Assembly: GCF_000717175.1 (NCBI RefSeq)
Contig: NZ_JNYD01000016.1
Location: 95,776-159,775, forward strand
DNA length: 64,000 nucleotides
Origin: Pseudonocardia autotrophica
GTDB taxonomy: Bacteria > Actinomycetota > Actinomycetes > Mycobacteriales > Pseudonocardiaceae
Direction: 5' to 3'
Positions within the stretch are counted from its first letter, which is position 1. Each line of letters opens with the position of its first letter. The notes under the pieces were generated by a model. That model had not been told where the DNA came from and ran no database searches. It saw nothing but the letters and a program-made list of their open reading frames with translations. The position numbers and the translations under genes were made by a program. Positions 1 to 8,321 of the stretch are shown here, piece after piece.

Positions 1-1466
1 GTCCGGACGAGGAGGGGCGCTCGATCCCGGCCGACGGGACCGGGCTCGGCGGGGCGGCCGTCGGGGGTGACCCCGACGCCGTCCGCAACGGAACCGCCGG
101 CCGGACCGCCGGCCGCAGCGCCGGCGGACCCGTCGACGGGGTGGTGAACGGGGCGCCCGACGGCGCGGTGGACGGTGCCGTGGACGGGTCGCCACTCGCG
201 CCTCCCGCGGCTCCGGTGACGGCGTCGGCGGGGGCCTCGGTGACCCCGGCGCCCGACCGCGGCGCGGTGATCGGTGGCGGACTGACCTGGCTGGCGACCT
301 GGAGCTGGCGGATCCTGCTGATCGCGTTCGGCGCCATCCTGTTCGGCCTCGTGGTCGGCGCGCTGTGGCCGATCGTGCTGCCGGTGCTGCTCGGCGTCAT
401 CCTCGCGACCGTGCTGCGGCCGCCGGTGCGCTGGCTGGTCGAGCGCCGGGTCCCGCCCGCCCTGGCCGCGCTGGTGGTGCTCGTCGGGGCGCTGCTGGTG
501 CTCGGCGGGATCATCATGCTGATCGCGCCGCAGGTGGCGGGGCAGTCGGACGAGATCGCCGCCGGCGTCACGGGCGGGTTGGGACAGATCCAGCAGTGGG
601 TGTCCGGGCCGCCGTTCAACCTCGGTGAGGGCCAGATCGGCGGGGTGCTCGACTCGATCACCCGCCAGCTGCAGGCCAGCGCGTCGACGATCGCCGGGAG
701 CGTGCTGACCGGTGTGTCGGCGTTCGCGAACGGTCTGCTCAACATCGTGCTCGCCGTGGTGCTGGCCTTCTTCTTCGTCAAGGACGGCCCGCGCTTCCTG
801 CCCTGGGTCACCCGCGTGACCGGGGCCCGGGCGGGCCGGCACGTCGCCGGCGTGCTGGAGCGCGCGTGGCGGACCCTCGGCGGGTTCATCCGCACGCAGG
901 CCCTGGTGGCGTTCGTCGACGCCTTCTTCATCGGCCTCGGCCTGGTGATCCTCGGCGTCCCGCTGGCGCTGCCGCTCGCCGTGCTGACCTTCTTCGGCGG
1001 TTTCGTGCCGATCGTCGGCGCGCTCGTCGCGGGCGCGCTGTCGGTGCTGGTCGCGCTGGTGACGAAGGGCTTCACGACCGCCCTGATCGTGCTCGCGATC
1101 ATCATCGCGGTGCAGCAGCTCGAGGGGAACGTCCTGCAGCCGATCCTGCAGAGCCGCAGCCTCAACCTGCACGGCGCCGTGGTGCTGCTGGCGGTCACCG
1201 CGGGCGGCGCGATCTGGGGCATCGCCGGGGCGTTCCTGGCCGTGCCGGTCGCCGCGGTCGCGGCCGAGGTGCTGCGGTACATCGGGGAGGAGATCGACCG
1301 GCGGGCCGGGGCTCGGGCGGCGCCACCGAGCGACGAGCCCGAGGGGCCGGACGGGGACCCGCCGGAGCGCGATAGATCCCTCGGCGCCCCGGCCGACGAG
1401 ACCGCGCGGATCCCGGCCGACGACGGCGGCCCCGGCCCGGTGCGCCGGCCCTCGCCGGAGGCCTGA
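1..1466 (+). CDS. AI-2E family transporter-like membrane protein (5' end outside window)
   Basis: Polytopic inner-membrane protein of the AI-2E exporter/PerM family (PF01594). The reading frame is open to the left edge, so the true start probably lies upstream; a GTG at 141 is the first candidate inside the window. From there a Pro/Ala/Gly-rich cytoplasmic N-terminus (about 45 residues, with a repeated DGAVDGAV motif) is followed by about eight hydrophobic segments. They include a long extramembrane loop after the third segment and the family-typical C-terminal run AVVLLAVTAGGAIWGIAGAFLAVP cut here to its first half, AVVLLAVTAGG. A charged tail of about 60 residues follows. Substrates differ across the family and cannot be read from sequence. 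Family confidence is high; transport of AI-2 itself is not implied. Confidence 0.85.
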   Translation, partial: PDEEGRSIPADGTGLGGAAVGGDPDAVRNGTAGRTAGRSAGGPVDGVVNGAPDGAVDGAVDGSPLAPPAAPVTASAGASVTPAPDRGAVIGGGLTWLATWSWRILLIAFGAILFGLVVGALWPIVLPVLLGVILATVLRPPVRWLVERRVPPALAALVVLVGALLVLGGIIMLIAPQVAGQSDEIAAGVTGGLGQIQQWVSGPPFNLGEGQIGGVLDSITRQLQASASTIAGSVLTGVSAFANGLLNIVLAVVLAFFFVKDGPRFLPWVTRVTGARAGRHVAGVLERAWRTLGGFIRTQALVAFVDAFFIGLGLVILGVPLALPLAVLTFFGGFVPIVGALVAGALSVLVALVTKGFTTALIVLAIIIAVQQLEGNVLQPILQSRSLNLHGAVVLLAVTAGGAIWGIAGAFLAVPVAAVAAEVLRYIGEEIDRRAGARAAPPSDEPEGPDGDPPERDRSLGAPADETARIPADDGGPGPVRRPSPEA

Positions 1467-1778
1467 GACCGGCCGGCACCGGTCGCGGTTGGTGCGTCGA
1501 CGCTCTGCGAAGGTCGGTCGGCGACGGTCGCGGTCCCGCGTGTCGGCTTCCTGGGGGCGGGGATCACGGTCCCGTGTGTCGGCCCTCTCGGTCTGATGCC
1601 GGTCAGCGGCGGGCGTCGTCCATCCGGACGCGTGGCTGCGGTCCGTCCGGCCGTGGTCCCGGTCGGGTGCGCGCGACGAGCGGTGTCGGGGGCTCGACCA
1701 GCGGTGTTTCCCGGACGGTCGCGCGGGGCCATCCCAGGGGTGTCCGGCCGCACGCTCCCCGCACCGAGAGGCCTTCCC
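1467..1778. other. Intergenic region, no gene seen
   Basis: Spacer of 312 bases between the transporter and the anti-sigma-type gene. The only structure seen is a 15/16 direct repeat of cggtcccgNgtgtcgg at 1531-1546 and 1567-1582. No convincing hairpin terminator or promoter was found. The frame of the downstream gene is open through part of this region from 1596, but codon quality and the ribosome binding site favour the start at 1779. Confidence 0.4.
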
Positions 1779-2447
1779 ATGACCTGCCCGGCACAGATCC
1801 CGCACCAGATCCGGCCCCCGGACGCACCCGGCGAGGCCACCGAGGCCACCGAGGCCATCGAGTTCACGGAGCCCGCCGGCGTCGACCCGGTCGCGGTGCT
1901 CGCCGAGGTGACCGGCGACGTCGAGCGCGCCGAGGCCGACCTCACCGGCCTGGCCGACTCCGTCGAGTACGTCCACCGCAGCTGGCCCGCCAACCCGGCC
2001 CAGCTCTCCGTCATCCGGCGCGAGCTCCTCGGCTGGCTCGCGCCTCTGGGGCTGAGCACCGAGCAGAAGGACGACGTCGTGCTCGCGGTCGACGAGGCCG
2101 TCGCCAACGCCGTCCGGCACGCCTACCCGGAGGACCGGCCCGGCGACGTCGAGCTCACCCTCTGGACCGAGGGCGAGGCGCTCTGCATCGAGATCACCGA
2201 CCACGGCAGCTGGCGGCCCGCGCAGGGCGAGGGCGGCACGATCACGGGCGACGCCCGGGGCGGCCGCGGCATGCTCCTCATGCAGCACATGGTCGAGACC
2301 GTGCTCGTCCACTTCGACGGCCGCGGCAGCCGGGTCCTCCTGCGCCATCGCTTCAACCGCCCCGCCGACGCGGAGACGGGCGGCACGGGTGAGGCCGAGT
2401 TCGACGACGCCGCCGCAATCGAGGACGCGCCGCGCCACTCGCGCTAA
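1779..2447 (+). CDS. Anti-sigma factor-type serine kinase/ATPase (HATPase_c_2)
   Basis: Protein of 222 residues with a Bergerat-fold ATPase domain like RsbW/SpoIIAB proteins, which hold sigma factors and phosphorylate anti-anti-sigma partners. An acidic, low-complexity N-terminus (1-60, repeated TEA) precedes the domain. The N-box lies at about 98-115 (VLAVDEAVANAVRHAY), the G1 box near 139-145 (ITDHGSW) and the G2 region at 161-169 (GGRGMLLMQ). Start ATG 1779 is preceded by cgagagg at a good distance; upstream in-frame codons read as low-quality protein. No partner sigma or anti-anti-sigma gene is adjacent, so its target is unknown. Family is confident; whether it binds a sigma factor is inference. 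Confidence 0.85.
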   Translation: MTCPAQIPHQIRPPDAPGEATEATEAIEFTEPAGVDPVAVLAEVTGDVERAEADLTGLADSVEYVHRSWPANPAQLSVIRRELLGWLAPLGLSTEQKDDVVLAVDEAVANAVRHAYPEDRPGDVELTLWTEGEALCIEITDHGSWRPAQGEGGTITGDARGGRGMLLMQHMVETVLVHFDGRGSRVLLRHRFNRPADAETGGTGEAEFDDAAAIEDAPRHSR

Positions 2448-2519
2448 TCCGGCCGGGGCGGGACGGACGGTCTTCGGCGCGGCTCCGGGCGCGCTCCGGT
2501 CTCGCGAAAGGCCTGGCGG

Positions 2520-2800
2520 GCGGCATCCGCACAGCTGTCCGGGCGGCTGACACAACCGTAGCGCCCGGCCGAGCGCCGGCCCCGCTGGTTCGCGCGACCT
2601 CCCAGCGGCTGGCACAACCGCTGCTGCGGCTCGCACAACACGGCTCCATCCCTGCGCCCGCGGCCGTCGCACATCCGCTTCAGCGCCTCACAACCCGTCG
2701 ACGAGGTGTGCGGCGCTCGCGTCGGGTGTGCCGCGGGGCGCGAGCAGATGTGCGGCGCCCCGCCGGGTGTGCCGGGTGCCCCGCCGGCTGTGCCACCGCC
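2520..2800. repeat. Degenerate CACA/TGTG intergenic repeat array, copy 1
   Basis: In the 373-base gap between two convergent genes, six CACA-type units (for example at 2529, 2550, 2612, 2633, 2669, 2689, several reading gcacaaccgct) are followed by five TGTG units in the opposite sense (2706, 2725, 2748, 2767, 2788). The switch falls at a gtcgac palindrome near 2698. The pieces cgcttcagcgcc and cccgtcgacgagg recur in changed form at 38.5 kb. No credible gene is seen in the gap. Confidence 0.5.
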
Positions 2801-2820
2801 CGGCCAGGTGCACCAGCGCG

Positions 2821-3441
2821 TCAGCCCGCCTCGGTGGGGGAGAAGAGCGCCTCCACCGCTCGTGTGACGTGTCCGACCACCGTCCCGGGGTCGGCGCCTG
2901 CGACCGCTTCGCTGCGGATCACCTTGCGCAGCAATGCGATCCCCAGCAGCCAGGCGAGGGCGAGCTCGGCGCGGAGGTCCGCGTCGGCGGGGTCGTCCGT
3001 GGCGACGAGCCGCGCCAGTGTGCCGCCGTAGGCGACCCGCAGCTCCTCCCGGACCGTGGCGGCGGCGTCGGTGTTGCCCGCCGAGCGGAGGGCGGCGAGG
3101 AAGAGGGCGACGTCGTCGGCCGAGCCGTCGTCCGTGGCCAGGATCGCGGCCAGCGTGCGGGGGAGGACCTGCTCGGCGGGGCCGTCGTGCAGCAGGTCGA
3201 GGGCCTGCCCGGTGACGGCCTCGGCGAAGAGACCCTCCTTGGACCCGAAGTGCCGGAACAGCAGGGCCTGGTTGACTCCCGCGCGCTCGGCGACCGCACG
3301 GACCGTCGTGCCCTCGTAGCCCGCGCTCGCGAACAGCTCCCGACCCGCGGCCAACAGGGCCCGCCGGGTCGCCGCGGAGTCCCGCGGGCGAGCGGGCCGG
3401 GGCCGGTCCGCGTCGCAAGGAGTGCCGCTGTCGCTGGTCAT
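2821..3441 (-). CDS. TetR/AcrR family transcriptional regulator
   Basis: Repressor-type regulator of 206 residues. The N-terminal TetR helix-turn-helix spans about residues 22-68, with the typical TTVRAVAERAGVNQALLFRHF pattern (TVRAVAERAGV then LLFRHFGSKEGLF). The C-terminal ligand-binding half (80-200) is alpha-helical and Ala/Leu-rich with no recognisable specificity. The ATG at 3441 has no better upstream alternative. It is divergent from the DUF5709 gene (95 bases between starts), so autoregulation or control of that neighbour is possible, but no clear operator dyad was seen in the gap. Ligand unknown. Confidence 0.9.
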   Translation of the reverse strand: MTSDSGTPCDADRPRPARPRDSAATRRALLAAGRELFASAGYEGTTVRAVAERAGVNQALLFRHFGSKEGLFAEAVTGQALDLLHDGPAEQVLPRTLAAILATDDGSADDVALFLAALRSAGNTDAAATVREELRVAYGGTLARLVATDDPADADLRAELALAWLLGIALLRKVIRSEAVAGADPGTVVGHVTRAVEALFSPTEAG

Positions 3442-3536
3442 GCCCTATCGGACCACGCCGCGTGTGCGGAGGCGGCGTCCGGGGTAGGCGGGGTCGAGGG
3501 TGTCATCGACGCCCGCGAACGAGAGAGCGGAGGATC

Positions 3537-4172
3537 ATGGCGCAGCGCGAGAGCGACGAGCGGGGCATCGACACGTCGCCGGACCTGGTGGAGGCCCTCC
3601 AGCTCGGCAACGAGGAGACGCTGACGGGCCCGTCGGGCGCGGACCCGCTCGACGCCGGCTACGTGCCGGCCGACCGGCCCTACGGGGTCGACGACCCCAC
3701 GGTGACCCCGGCGGGGCAGCGCGAGGGCGAGACGCTCGACGAGCGCCTGGAGCGCGAGGAGCCCGACGAGGAGGAGGTCCGCGACACCACCCGCACCGGG
3801 CGGCTGGCCCCGCGGGACCCGGGTGCGGACGGCGAGGCCGTCGACCAGGACCCCGCGACGGCGGCCGAGGACGTCGGCGTCGACGGGGCGGCGGCGTCGG
3901 CCGAGGAGGCCGCGGTGCACGAGCTGGACGAGGGTGTCGAACCGGTGCTGGACGAGTCGCCGATCGAGGATCCCGAGGTCGCGCGGTCGCTGGCCGAGGA
4001 CCAGCGGCCGGGCGAGGCGGAGGAGGACGCGGTCCGCGACTTCGCGGAGGAGACCGAGCCGCAGGAGCGGCCGAGCGCCGCGGCGCGGATCGACGCGAAC
4101 CCGGACACGGGCGGCGTGCCCGGGGTCGACGGCGCGCGCGACGCCGGCGTCAGCCCTCGCAGCTCTGGGTGA
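3537..4172 (+). CDS. DUF5709-type acidic protein
   Basis: Hydrophilic, strongly acidic protein of 211 residues, rich in Glu, Asp, Pro and Ala, with no signal peptide or membrane segment. The N-terminal part (about 10-60: LQLGNEETLTGP, DPLDAGYVPADRPYG) and the mid-region DETLDERLEREEPD-like stretch match the actinobacterial DUF5709 family. ATG 3537 has a strong gcggagg site 4-10 bases upstream. Function is unknown. The 3' end overlaps the convergent SsgA-like gene by 23 bases. Its composition suggests an unstructured protein in long stretches. Confidence 0.8.
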   Translation: MAQRESDERGIDTSPDLVEALQLGNEETLTGPSGADPLDAGYVPADRPYGVDDPTVTPAGQREGETLDERLEREEPDEEEVRDTTRTGRLAPRDPGADGEAVDQDPATAAEDVGVDGAAASAEEAAVHELDEGVEPVLDESPIEDPEVARSLAEDQRPGEAEEDAVRDFAEETEPQERPSAAARIDANPDTGGVPGVDGARDAGVSPRSSG

Positions 4173-4566
4173 TCTGCTCGATCACCCGGTCGAGGTCCAG
4201 GACCGCCGACTCCTCACCGAGCGGAACCAGCTCCGCCGACGACTCGACGAAGTGCCGCAGCAGGTCCCGGTCGACCTCGAGCACGGCGCGACCGTCGCTG
4301 GAGCGGATCTCGATCTCGACGATGTCGTAGCCCTGGACGAGCTGCGGGCTCATCCGGATGTCGCCGTAGCCGGCCGGCCCGGACAGCGCCTCGACCACCA
4401 GGTCGCGGGCGACGAGCCACTCGACCCACCGGTCCTGCCTGGTCCGGACGGCGAGGGTGACCGCGAACGGGTCGGTCGCGGTGTAGGTCCACCGCGTGAC
4501 GACGGGCGCGGGCTGCCCGTGCAGCACGGTGAACATGTCCTGCTGGACCGAGTCGCTGGTCGTCAT
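4150..4566 (-). CDS. SsgA-like sporulation/cell-division regulator
   Basis: Protein of 138 residues, the usual length of SsgA-like proteins (SALPs), small dimeric actinobacterial proteins that position division or cell-wall machinery (SsgB recruits FtsZ in Streptomyces). Typical family stretches are seen: RWTYTATDPFAVTLAVRT (about 24-41), WVEWLVARDLVVEAL and SSDGRAVLEVDRDLL. ATG 4566 is preferred over an upstream ATG at 4614 because a gggag site sits just ahead and the family begins here. It is the most specific lineage marker in the window, since SALPs occur in morphologically complex actinobacteria. Which SALP subtype it is cannot be settled by eye. Confidence 0.9.
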   Translation of the reverse strand: MTTSDSVQQDMFTVLHGQPAPVVTRWTYTATDPFAVTLAVRTRQDRWVEWLVARDLVVEALSGPAGYGDIRMSPQLVQGYDIVEIEIRSSDGRAVLEVDRDLLRHFVESSAELVPLGEESAVLDLDRVIEQITQSCEG

Positions 4567-4718
4567 GGCGTGGCTCCCTGGCGCTGGCCGTCCGGCGGTG
4601 TGGACGGCTCTCATGGTGGGAATCGGCGGCGCTCGTCGGAACGCAGCAGGTTCGCGGCCCTTTCACCCTTTCTGGTGACCGTAACCGCGACGTCCGGCGG
4701 TGTCGGGAACGGGGGCGG

Positions 4719-5201
4719 TCAGCCGCGGGTGGCGGCCGACACGACCCAGATGCCCGTCGAGCCCGCCCGGACCGGCTGGACGAGCGTGACGTGCGCGGTG
4801 CCGCCCGACGGGTCGGTGAGGTCGACCGAGCCCGGGCCGGTGGACGTCGGCTCCGGGTTCGTCCAGCCGTAGGTGGTGGTCGCGTAGCTGACGGCGACCT
4901 CCTCGGGGTCGAGGGTCCACGGCTGGGCGCCGCCGTCGACCCGGGTCTGCAGCTCCTGGGCCGCGGCCAGGTCGGTGACCGGCCACAGCAGCGTGGTCCC
5001 GTTCGGCGCGGCCTGGGGTGCGGTCGTCTGCGGCGTGACCGACGGGGCGGCCGACGGCGCGGCGGACAGTGCGGCGGAGGATCCCGCCGCCTGCGGGGCG
5101 GGGGGTGACGTGCCGCCGCACCCGGCGAGCAGCGCCGCCAGTGCCGCCGCCGTCAGCAGTCCACCGGCACCGCGCGTCGTCGCCCCGTCCACATCCGGCA
5201 C
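4719..5201 (-). CDS. Small secreted lipoprotein, unknown function
   Basis: Predicted lipoprotein of 160 residues starting at GTG 5201. A short signal peptide (AGGLLTAAALAALLAGC) ends in the lipobox LLAG-C with the lipidated Cys at 28. A Ser/Ala/Pro/Thr-rich linker (about 35-70) leads to a C-terminal domain with DPEEVAVSYATTTYGW and GIWVVSAATRG, resembling small secreted beta-rich proteins of actinobacteria. I do not recognise the family. It is divergent from the acyl-CoA ligase gene with 151 bases between. Start choice rests on the signal peptide; longer in-frame versions would bury it. Confidence 0.75.
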   Translation of the reverse strand: MPDVDGATTRGAGGLLTAAALAALLAGCGGTSPPAPQAAGSSAALSAAPSAAPSVTPQTTAPQAAPNGTTLLWPVTDLAAAQELQTRVDGGAQPWTLDPEEVAVSYATTTYGWTNPEPTSTGPGSVDLTDPSGGTAHVTLVQPVRAGSTGIWVVSAATRG

Positions 5202-5352
5202 GCTAGCCCCGGTGGGCGGCCCTGCGGCACCGACGCACCGCCACGTTCGAGGGTCGGCGCACCCGCGCCCACCTGCCCGACCGGACGTGGCGCGACGGCC
5301 GATCTCGAATAGGGTTCCGGCAGAGCAGAGCCGCCGAATCCTGTGAGGTGCA

Positions 5353-7038
5353 ATGTCCGACAGCAGCACGGCCTTCTACGCGGCGCGGGACTTCCTCCTC
5401 GCGCACCGCACGGACTACGACACCGCCGTGCGCGACTTCCGCTGGCCCGAGCTCACCGAGTTCAACTGGGCGCTCGACCACTTCGACGCCGCCGCCGCCG
5501 ACCCGGAGCGCGGCGCCCGTAAGGCGCTGTGGATCATCGAGGCCGACGGGAGCGACGCCTCGTGGACCTTCGCCGAGCTCTCCGAGCGGTCCAACCGGGT
5601 GGCGAACTGGCTGCGCGAGCGGGGGGTCGCCCGCGGCGACCGCATCATCCTCATGCTGGCCAACCAGCTGGAGCTGTGGGAGACGCTGCTGGCGGCGATG
5701 AAGCTGGGCGCCGTCGTCATCCCCGCGACCACGCTGCTGACCGCCGAGGACCTCCGCGACCGGGTCGACCGGGGCAACGCCAGGCACGTGATCGTCGGCA
5801 AGGACGACGCGGCGAAGTTCGACGACGTGCCGGGCGACTACACCCGGATCTCCGTCCGCGGCGCGCCGAAGGGGTGGGAGGACTACACCGACGCCTACGA
5901 CAGGTCCGCCGTCTTCCAGCCCGACGGACCGACCCAGGCCACCGACACCCTGTTGCTCTACTTCACCTCGGGCACCACGGCCAAGCCGAAGCTCGTCGAG
6001 CACACGCACCAGAGCTACCCGGTCGGCCACCTGTCGACGATGTACTGGATCGGGCTCGAGCCCGGCGACGTCCACCTCAACATCTCCTCGCCCGGCTGGG
6101 CCAAGCACGCGTGGTCGAACGTCTTCGCGCCGTGGATCGCCGAGGCGACCGTGCTCGTCATGAACTACACCAAGTTCGACGCGAACAACTTGCTGGGTGT
6201 GCTGGACAAGTACGGCGTGACCAGCTTCTGCGCCCCGCCCACGGTGTGGCGCATGCTGATCCAGGCCGACCTGTCCGGGCTCCGGACGCCCCCGACCAAG
6301 GTCGTCGGCGCCGGCGAGCCGCTCAACCCCGAGGTGATCGAGCAGGTCGAGAAGGCCTGGGGGCTCAAGATCCGCGACGGGTTCGGGCAGACCGAGTCCA
6401 GCGTCCAGATCGCGAACCCGCCCGGCTCGCCGATCAAACCCGGCTCGATGGGCCGGCCGATGCCCGGCTTCCCGATCGCGCTGATCGACCCCGCGACGGG
6501 GGAGAAGGCCGACGAGGGCGAGATCTGCATCGACCTCGCGCAGCGGCCGACCGGGCTCATGGTGGGCTACAAGGACGACCCGGAGCGCAACGCCGAGGCG
6601 ATGGCCGGCGGGTACTACCACACCGGCGACGTCGGCTCCCGCGACGCGGACGGCTACATCACCTACGTGGGCCGCGCCGACGACGTCTTCAAGGCCTCGG
6701 ACTACCGGATCAGCCCGTTCGAGCTGGAGAGCGTGCTGATCGAGCACCCGGCGGTGGCGGAGGCGGCGATCGTGCCCTCGCCGGACCCGGTGCGGCTGGC
6801 CGTGCCGAAGGCGTACGTGGTGCTGGCCGCGGGCTACGAGCCGACCGAGGAGACCGCGAAGGACATCCTGCAGTTCGCGCGGGACAACCTCGCGCCGTAC
6901 AAGCGGATCCGGCGGCTGGAGTTCCACGAGCTGCCCAAGACGATCTCCGGCAAGATCCGGCGCGTCGAGCTGCGGGGCCGCGAGGGCGAACTGCACGCCG
7001 ACCCGTCGGCCACGCCGTCGGGCGAGTTCACCCTCTAG
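5353..7038 (+). CDS. AMP-dependent acyl-CoA synthetase (medium-chain type)
   Basis: Adenylate-forming enzyme of 561 residues that activates a carboxylic acid with ATP to acyl-AMP and then the CoA thioester. The P-loop TSGTTAKPK is at 205-213, the A5 motif GFGQTES near 343-349, YHTGDVG near 422, and the A10 catalytic lysine K534 in LPKTISGKIRR. Sequence around HTHQSYPVGHLSTMYWIGL resembles medium-chain ligases (ACSM/benzoate-CoA-ligase-like). Substrate is uncertain. ATG 5353 follows gtgaggtgca. Monocistronic by layout. Confidence 0.9.
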   Translation: MSDSSTAFYAARDFLLAHRTDYDTAVRDFRWPELTEFNWALDHFDAAAADPERGARKALWIIEADGSDASWTFAELSERSNRVANWLRERGVARGDRIILMLANQLELWETLLAAMKLGAVVIPATTLLTAEDLRDRVDRGNARHVIVGKDDAAKFDDVPGDYTRISVRGAPKGWEDYTDAYDRSAVFQPDGPTQATDTLLLYFTSGTTAKPKLVEHTHQSYPVGHLSTMYWIGLEPGDVHLNISSPGWAKHAWSNVFAPWIAEATVLVMNYTKFDANNLLGVLDKYGVTSFCAPPTVWRMLIQADLSGLRTPPTKVVGAGEPLNPEVIEQVEKAWGLKIRDGFGQTESSVQIANPPGSPIKPGSMGRPMPGFPIALIDPATGEKADEGEICIDLAQRPTGLMVGYKDDPERNAEAMAGGYYHTGDVGSRDADGYITYVGRADDVFKASDYRISPFELESVLIEHPAVAEAAIVPSPDPVRLAVPKAYVVLAAGYEPTEETAKDILQFARDNLAPYKRIRRLEFHELPKTISGKIRRVELRGREGELHADPSATPSGEFTL

Positions 7039-7189
7039 TACGGGTGGCCGGGCGGGTCTCCCGCCCGGCCGTCGGGTACTGATTCGGGCGGGCCGTGCCG
7101 CGGGGCACGGCGCGTGCGCCGGCGGGTCACCACCGGCGGGTCGTCGCCCCCACCGGCGGCGGCGCACGACCGGGACGTGGAGGGTGCAG

Positions 7190-7408
7190 ATGGCCGCAGG
7201 CGACGGGTACACGCCCGGGAGCGGACCGATGGCGGGCGTGCTGGCGGGCATGCCCGACGTCTTCGGCCGGTTGCTCGCCGAGCACGTACCGGACCGACTG
7301 GGTCGCTGCTCCGCCTGCCGCAACGCGGGCTCGGGCGTCGTCTGGCCGTGCACCCTGCACCAGATCGCGACCCGCGCCGCGGACCTGCACGCCCGCGGGC
7401 CGCGGTAG
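7190..7408 (+). CDS. Small Cys-containing hypothetical protein
   Basis: Protein of 72 residues with a well-placed site (ggaggg, 5 bases before ATG 7190). The C-terminal half reads GRCSACRNAGSGVVWPC, a CxxC plus a third Cys, followed by TLHQIATRAADLHARG, suggesting a small metal-binding or redox fold. I believe similar short proteins occur in related actinobacteria but cannot name a family. Good codon bias and the ribosome site support it as real. Confidence 0.65.
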   Translation: MAAGDGYTPGSGPMAGVLAGMPDVFGRLLAEHVPDRLGRCSACRNAGSGVVWPCTLHQIATRAADLHARGPR

Positions 7409-7411
7409 CGG

Positions 7412-8128
7412 TCAGAAGGGGGCGACGACGACGTCGCCCACCTCGGTCCGCAGGTCCAGCGCGTGGTCGGCGCCCGGCTCGCTCGGGACCCGCACCGACG
7501 TCTCGCCGAGGTCGGTGTGCACGGTCACCCGGTACGTCGCCTGCGGCACGCGCACGGTGATGTCCCCGCGCTGGGTCTCCACCCGGGCCGAACCGGGGGT
7601 GGCGAGGGTGAGCTCGACGTCGCCGTTCGCGGTCTGCGCCAGCACGTCGGCGTCGCGCAGGGTCCGGCCGATGATCGTGCCGGCCTGGGTGCGCGCCCGG
7701 GCCGTCCCGGTCACGGTGTCGAGCGTGATCCCGCCGGCGCCGGTCGCGACGTCGACCCGGCCCACCTGCGTCAAGGTGATGCCGCCGGCCTCGGTCCGTC
7801 CGGTGACCGGCAGCCCGGCCGGGACGTGCACGGTGTACGTGACCGCGCAGTGGTCGCCGCAGCCGCCGAGCACGAGCACGCCGCCCTCGACGCGGTGGCT
7901 CGGGCCGGTCGGCGCCGAGCCCCGGTAGGTGACCTCCCGCTCCAGCGAGGCCCCGCCGTCGCCGACGACGGTCACGCCGCCGGCCTGGTTGTCGATCCGG
8001 ATCTCGGTGACCGGGCCCCCGAGCGCCGCCCGGTCCCGCGTCGTCTGCCCGGCGCCGACGCTGCAGCCCGCCACCGCGGCGGCCGCGGCGAGCACGCCCA
8101 CAACCGTCCGCACACCCCACCGGCCCAT
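7412..8128 (-). CDS. DUF4097-type lipoprotein (beta-helix/adhesin-like)
   Basis: Predicted lipoprotein of 238 residues. Signal peptide 1-21 (VRTVVGVLAAAAAVAG) with lipidated Cys 22. The rest is a run of short beta repeats with alternating Gly/Val/Thr (EIRIDNQAGGVTVVGDGG, EAGGITLTQVGRVDVATGAGG, NGDVELTLATPGSARVETQ), the pattern of DUF4097/DUF4098 domains. Location should be the outer face of the membrane. No partner anti-sigma or PspC-type gene, often next to such proteins, is adjacent. Function unknown. Confidence 0.8.
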   Translation of the reverse strand: MGRWGVRTVVGVLAAAAAVAGCSVGAGQTTRDRAALGGPVTEIRIDNQAGGVTVVGDGGASLEREVTYRGSAPTGPSHRVEGGVLVLGGCGDHCAVTYTVHVPAGLPVTGRTEAGGITLTQVGRVDVATGAGGITLDTVTGTARARTQAGTIIGRTLRDADVLAQTANGDVELTLATPGSARVETQRGDITVRVPQATYRVTVHTDLGETSVRVPSEPGADHALDLRTEVGDVVVAPF

Positions 8129-8196
8129 GTGTCCCCCTCCCCGCCCGCCGGGGGCGACGGTAGGCGGCGGCCGGGGCCGTGACCAGGGACGTTCGG

Positions 8197-8320
8197 CTCA
8201 GGGTCGATTCTCGCTCCGCAGGCTCCGCGCAGGGTCGATGCTCGCTCCGCAGGCTCCGCTCAGGGTCGGTTCTCGCTCCGCAGGCTCCGCTCAGGGTCGA
8301 TGCTCGCTCCGCGAGCTCCG
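8197..8320. repeat. 31-bp tandem repeat, four units
   Basis: Four head-to-tail 31-bp units start at 8197, 8228, 8259 and 8290; a typical unit begins ctcagggtcgattctcgc and ends ccgcaggctccg. Changes are limited to a few positions (for example ctc/cgc at the start and att/atg/gtt in the middle; unit 4 ends gagctccg). The array lies directly beyond the 3' end of the flavin-reductase-like gene, whose stop (8322-8324) is in the partial fifth unit. Confidence 0.9.
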
Positions 8321-8321
8321 C

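Noticed and set aside
5203..7353. Long minus-strand open frame (over 700 codons) across the acyl-CoA ligase gene
   Set aside because: Antisense shadow of a high-GC gene; product is Arg/Gly/His-rich without any domain, while the plus strand gives a complete ligase.
8197..8320. Tandem repeats (also 31421-31496) as a CRISPR array
   Set aside because: Units are directly abutting with no unique spacers and no cas gene is present.
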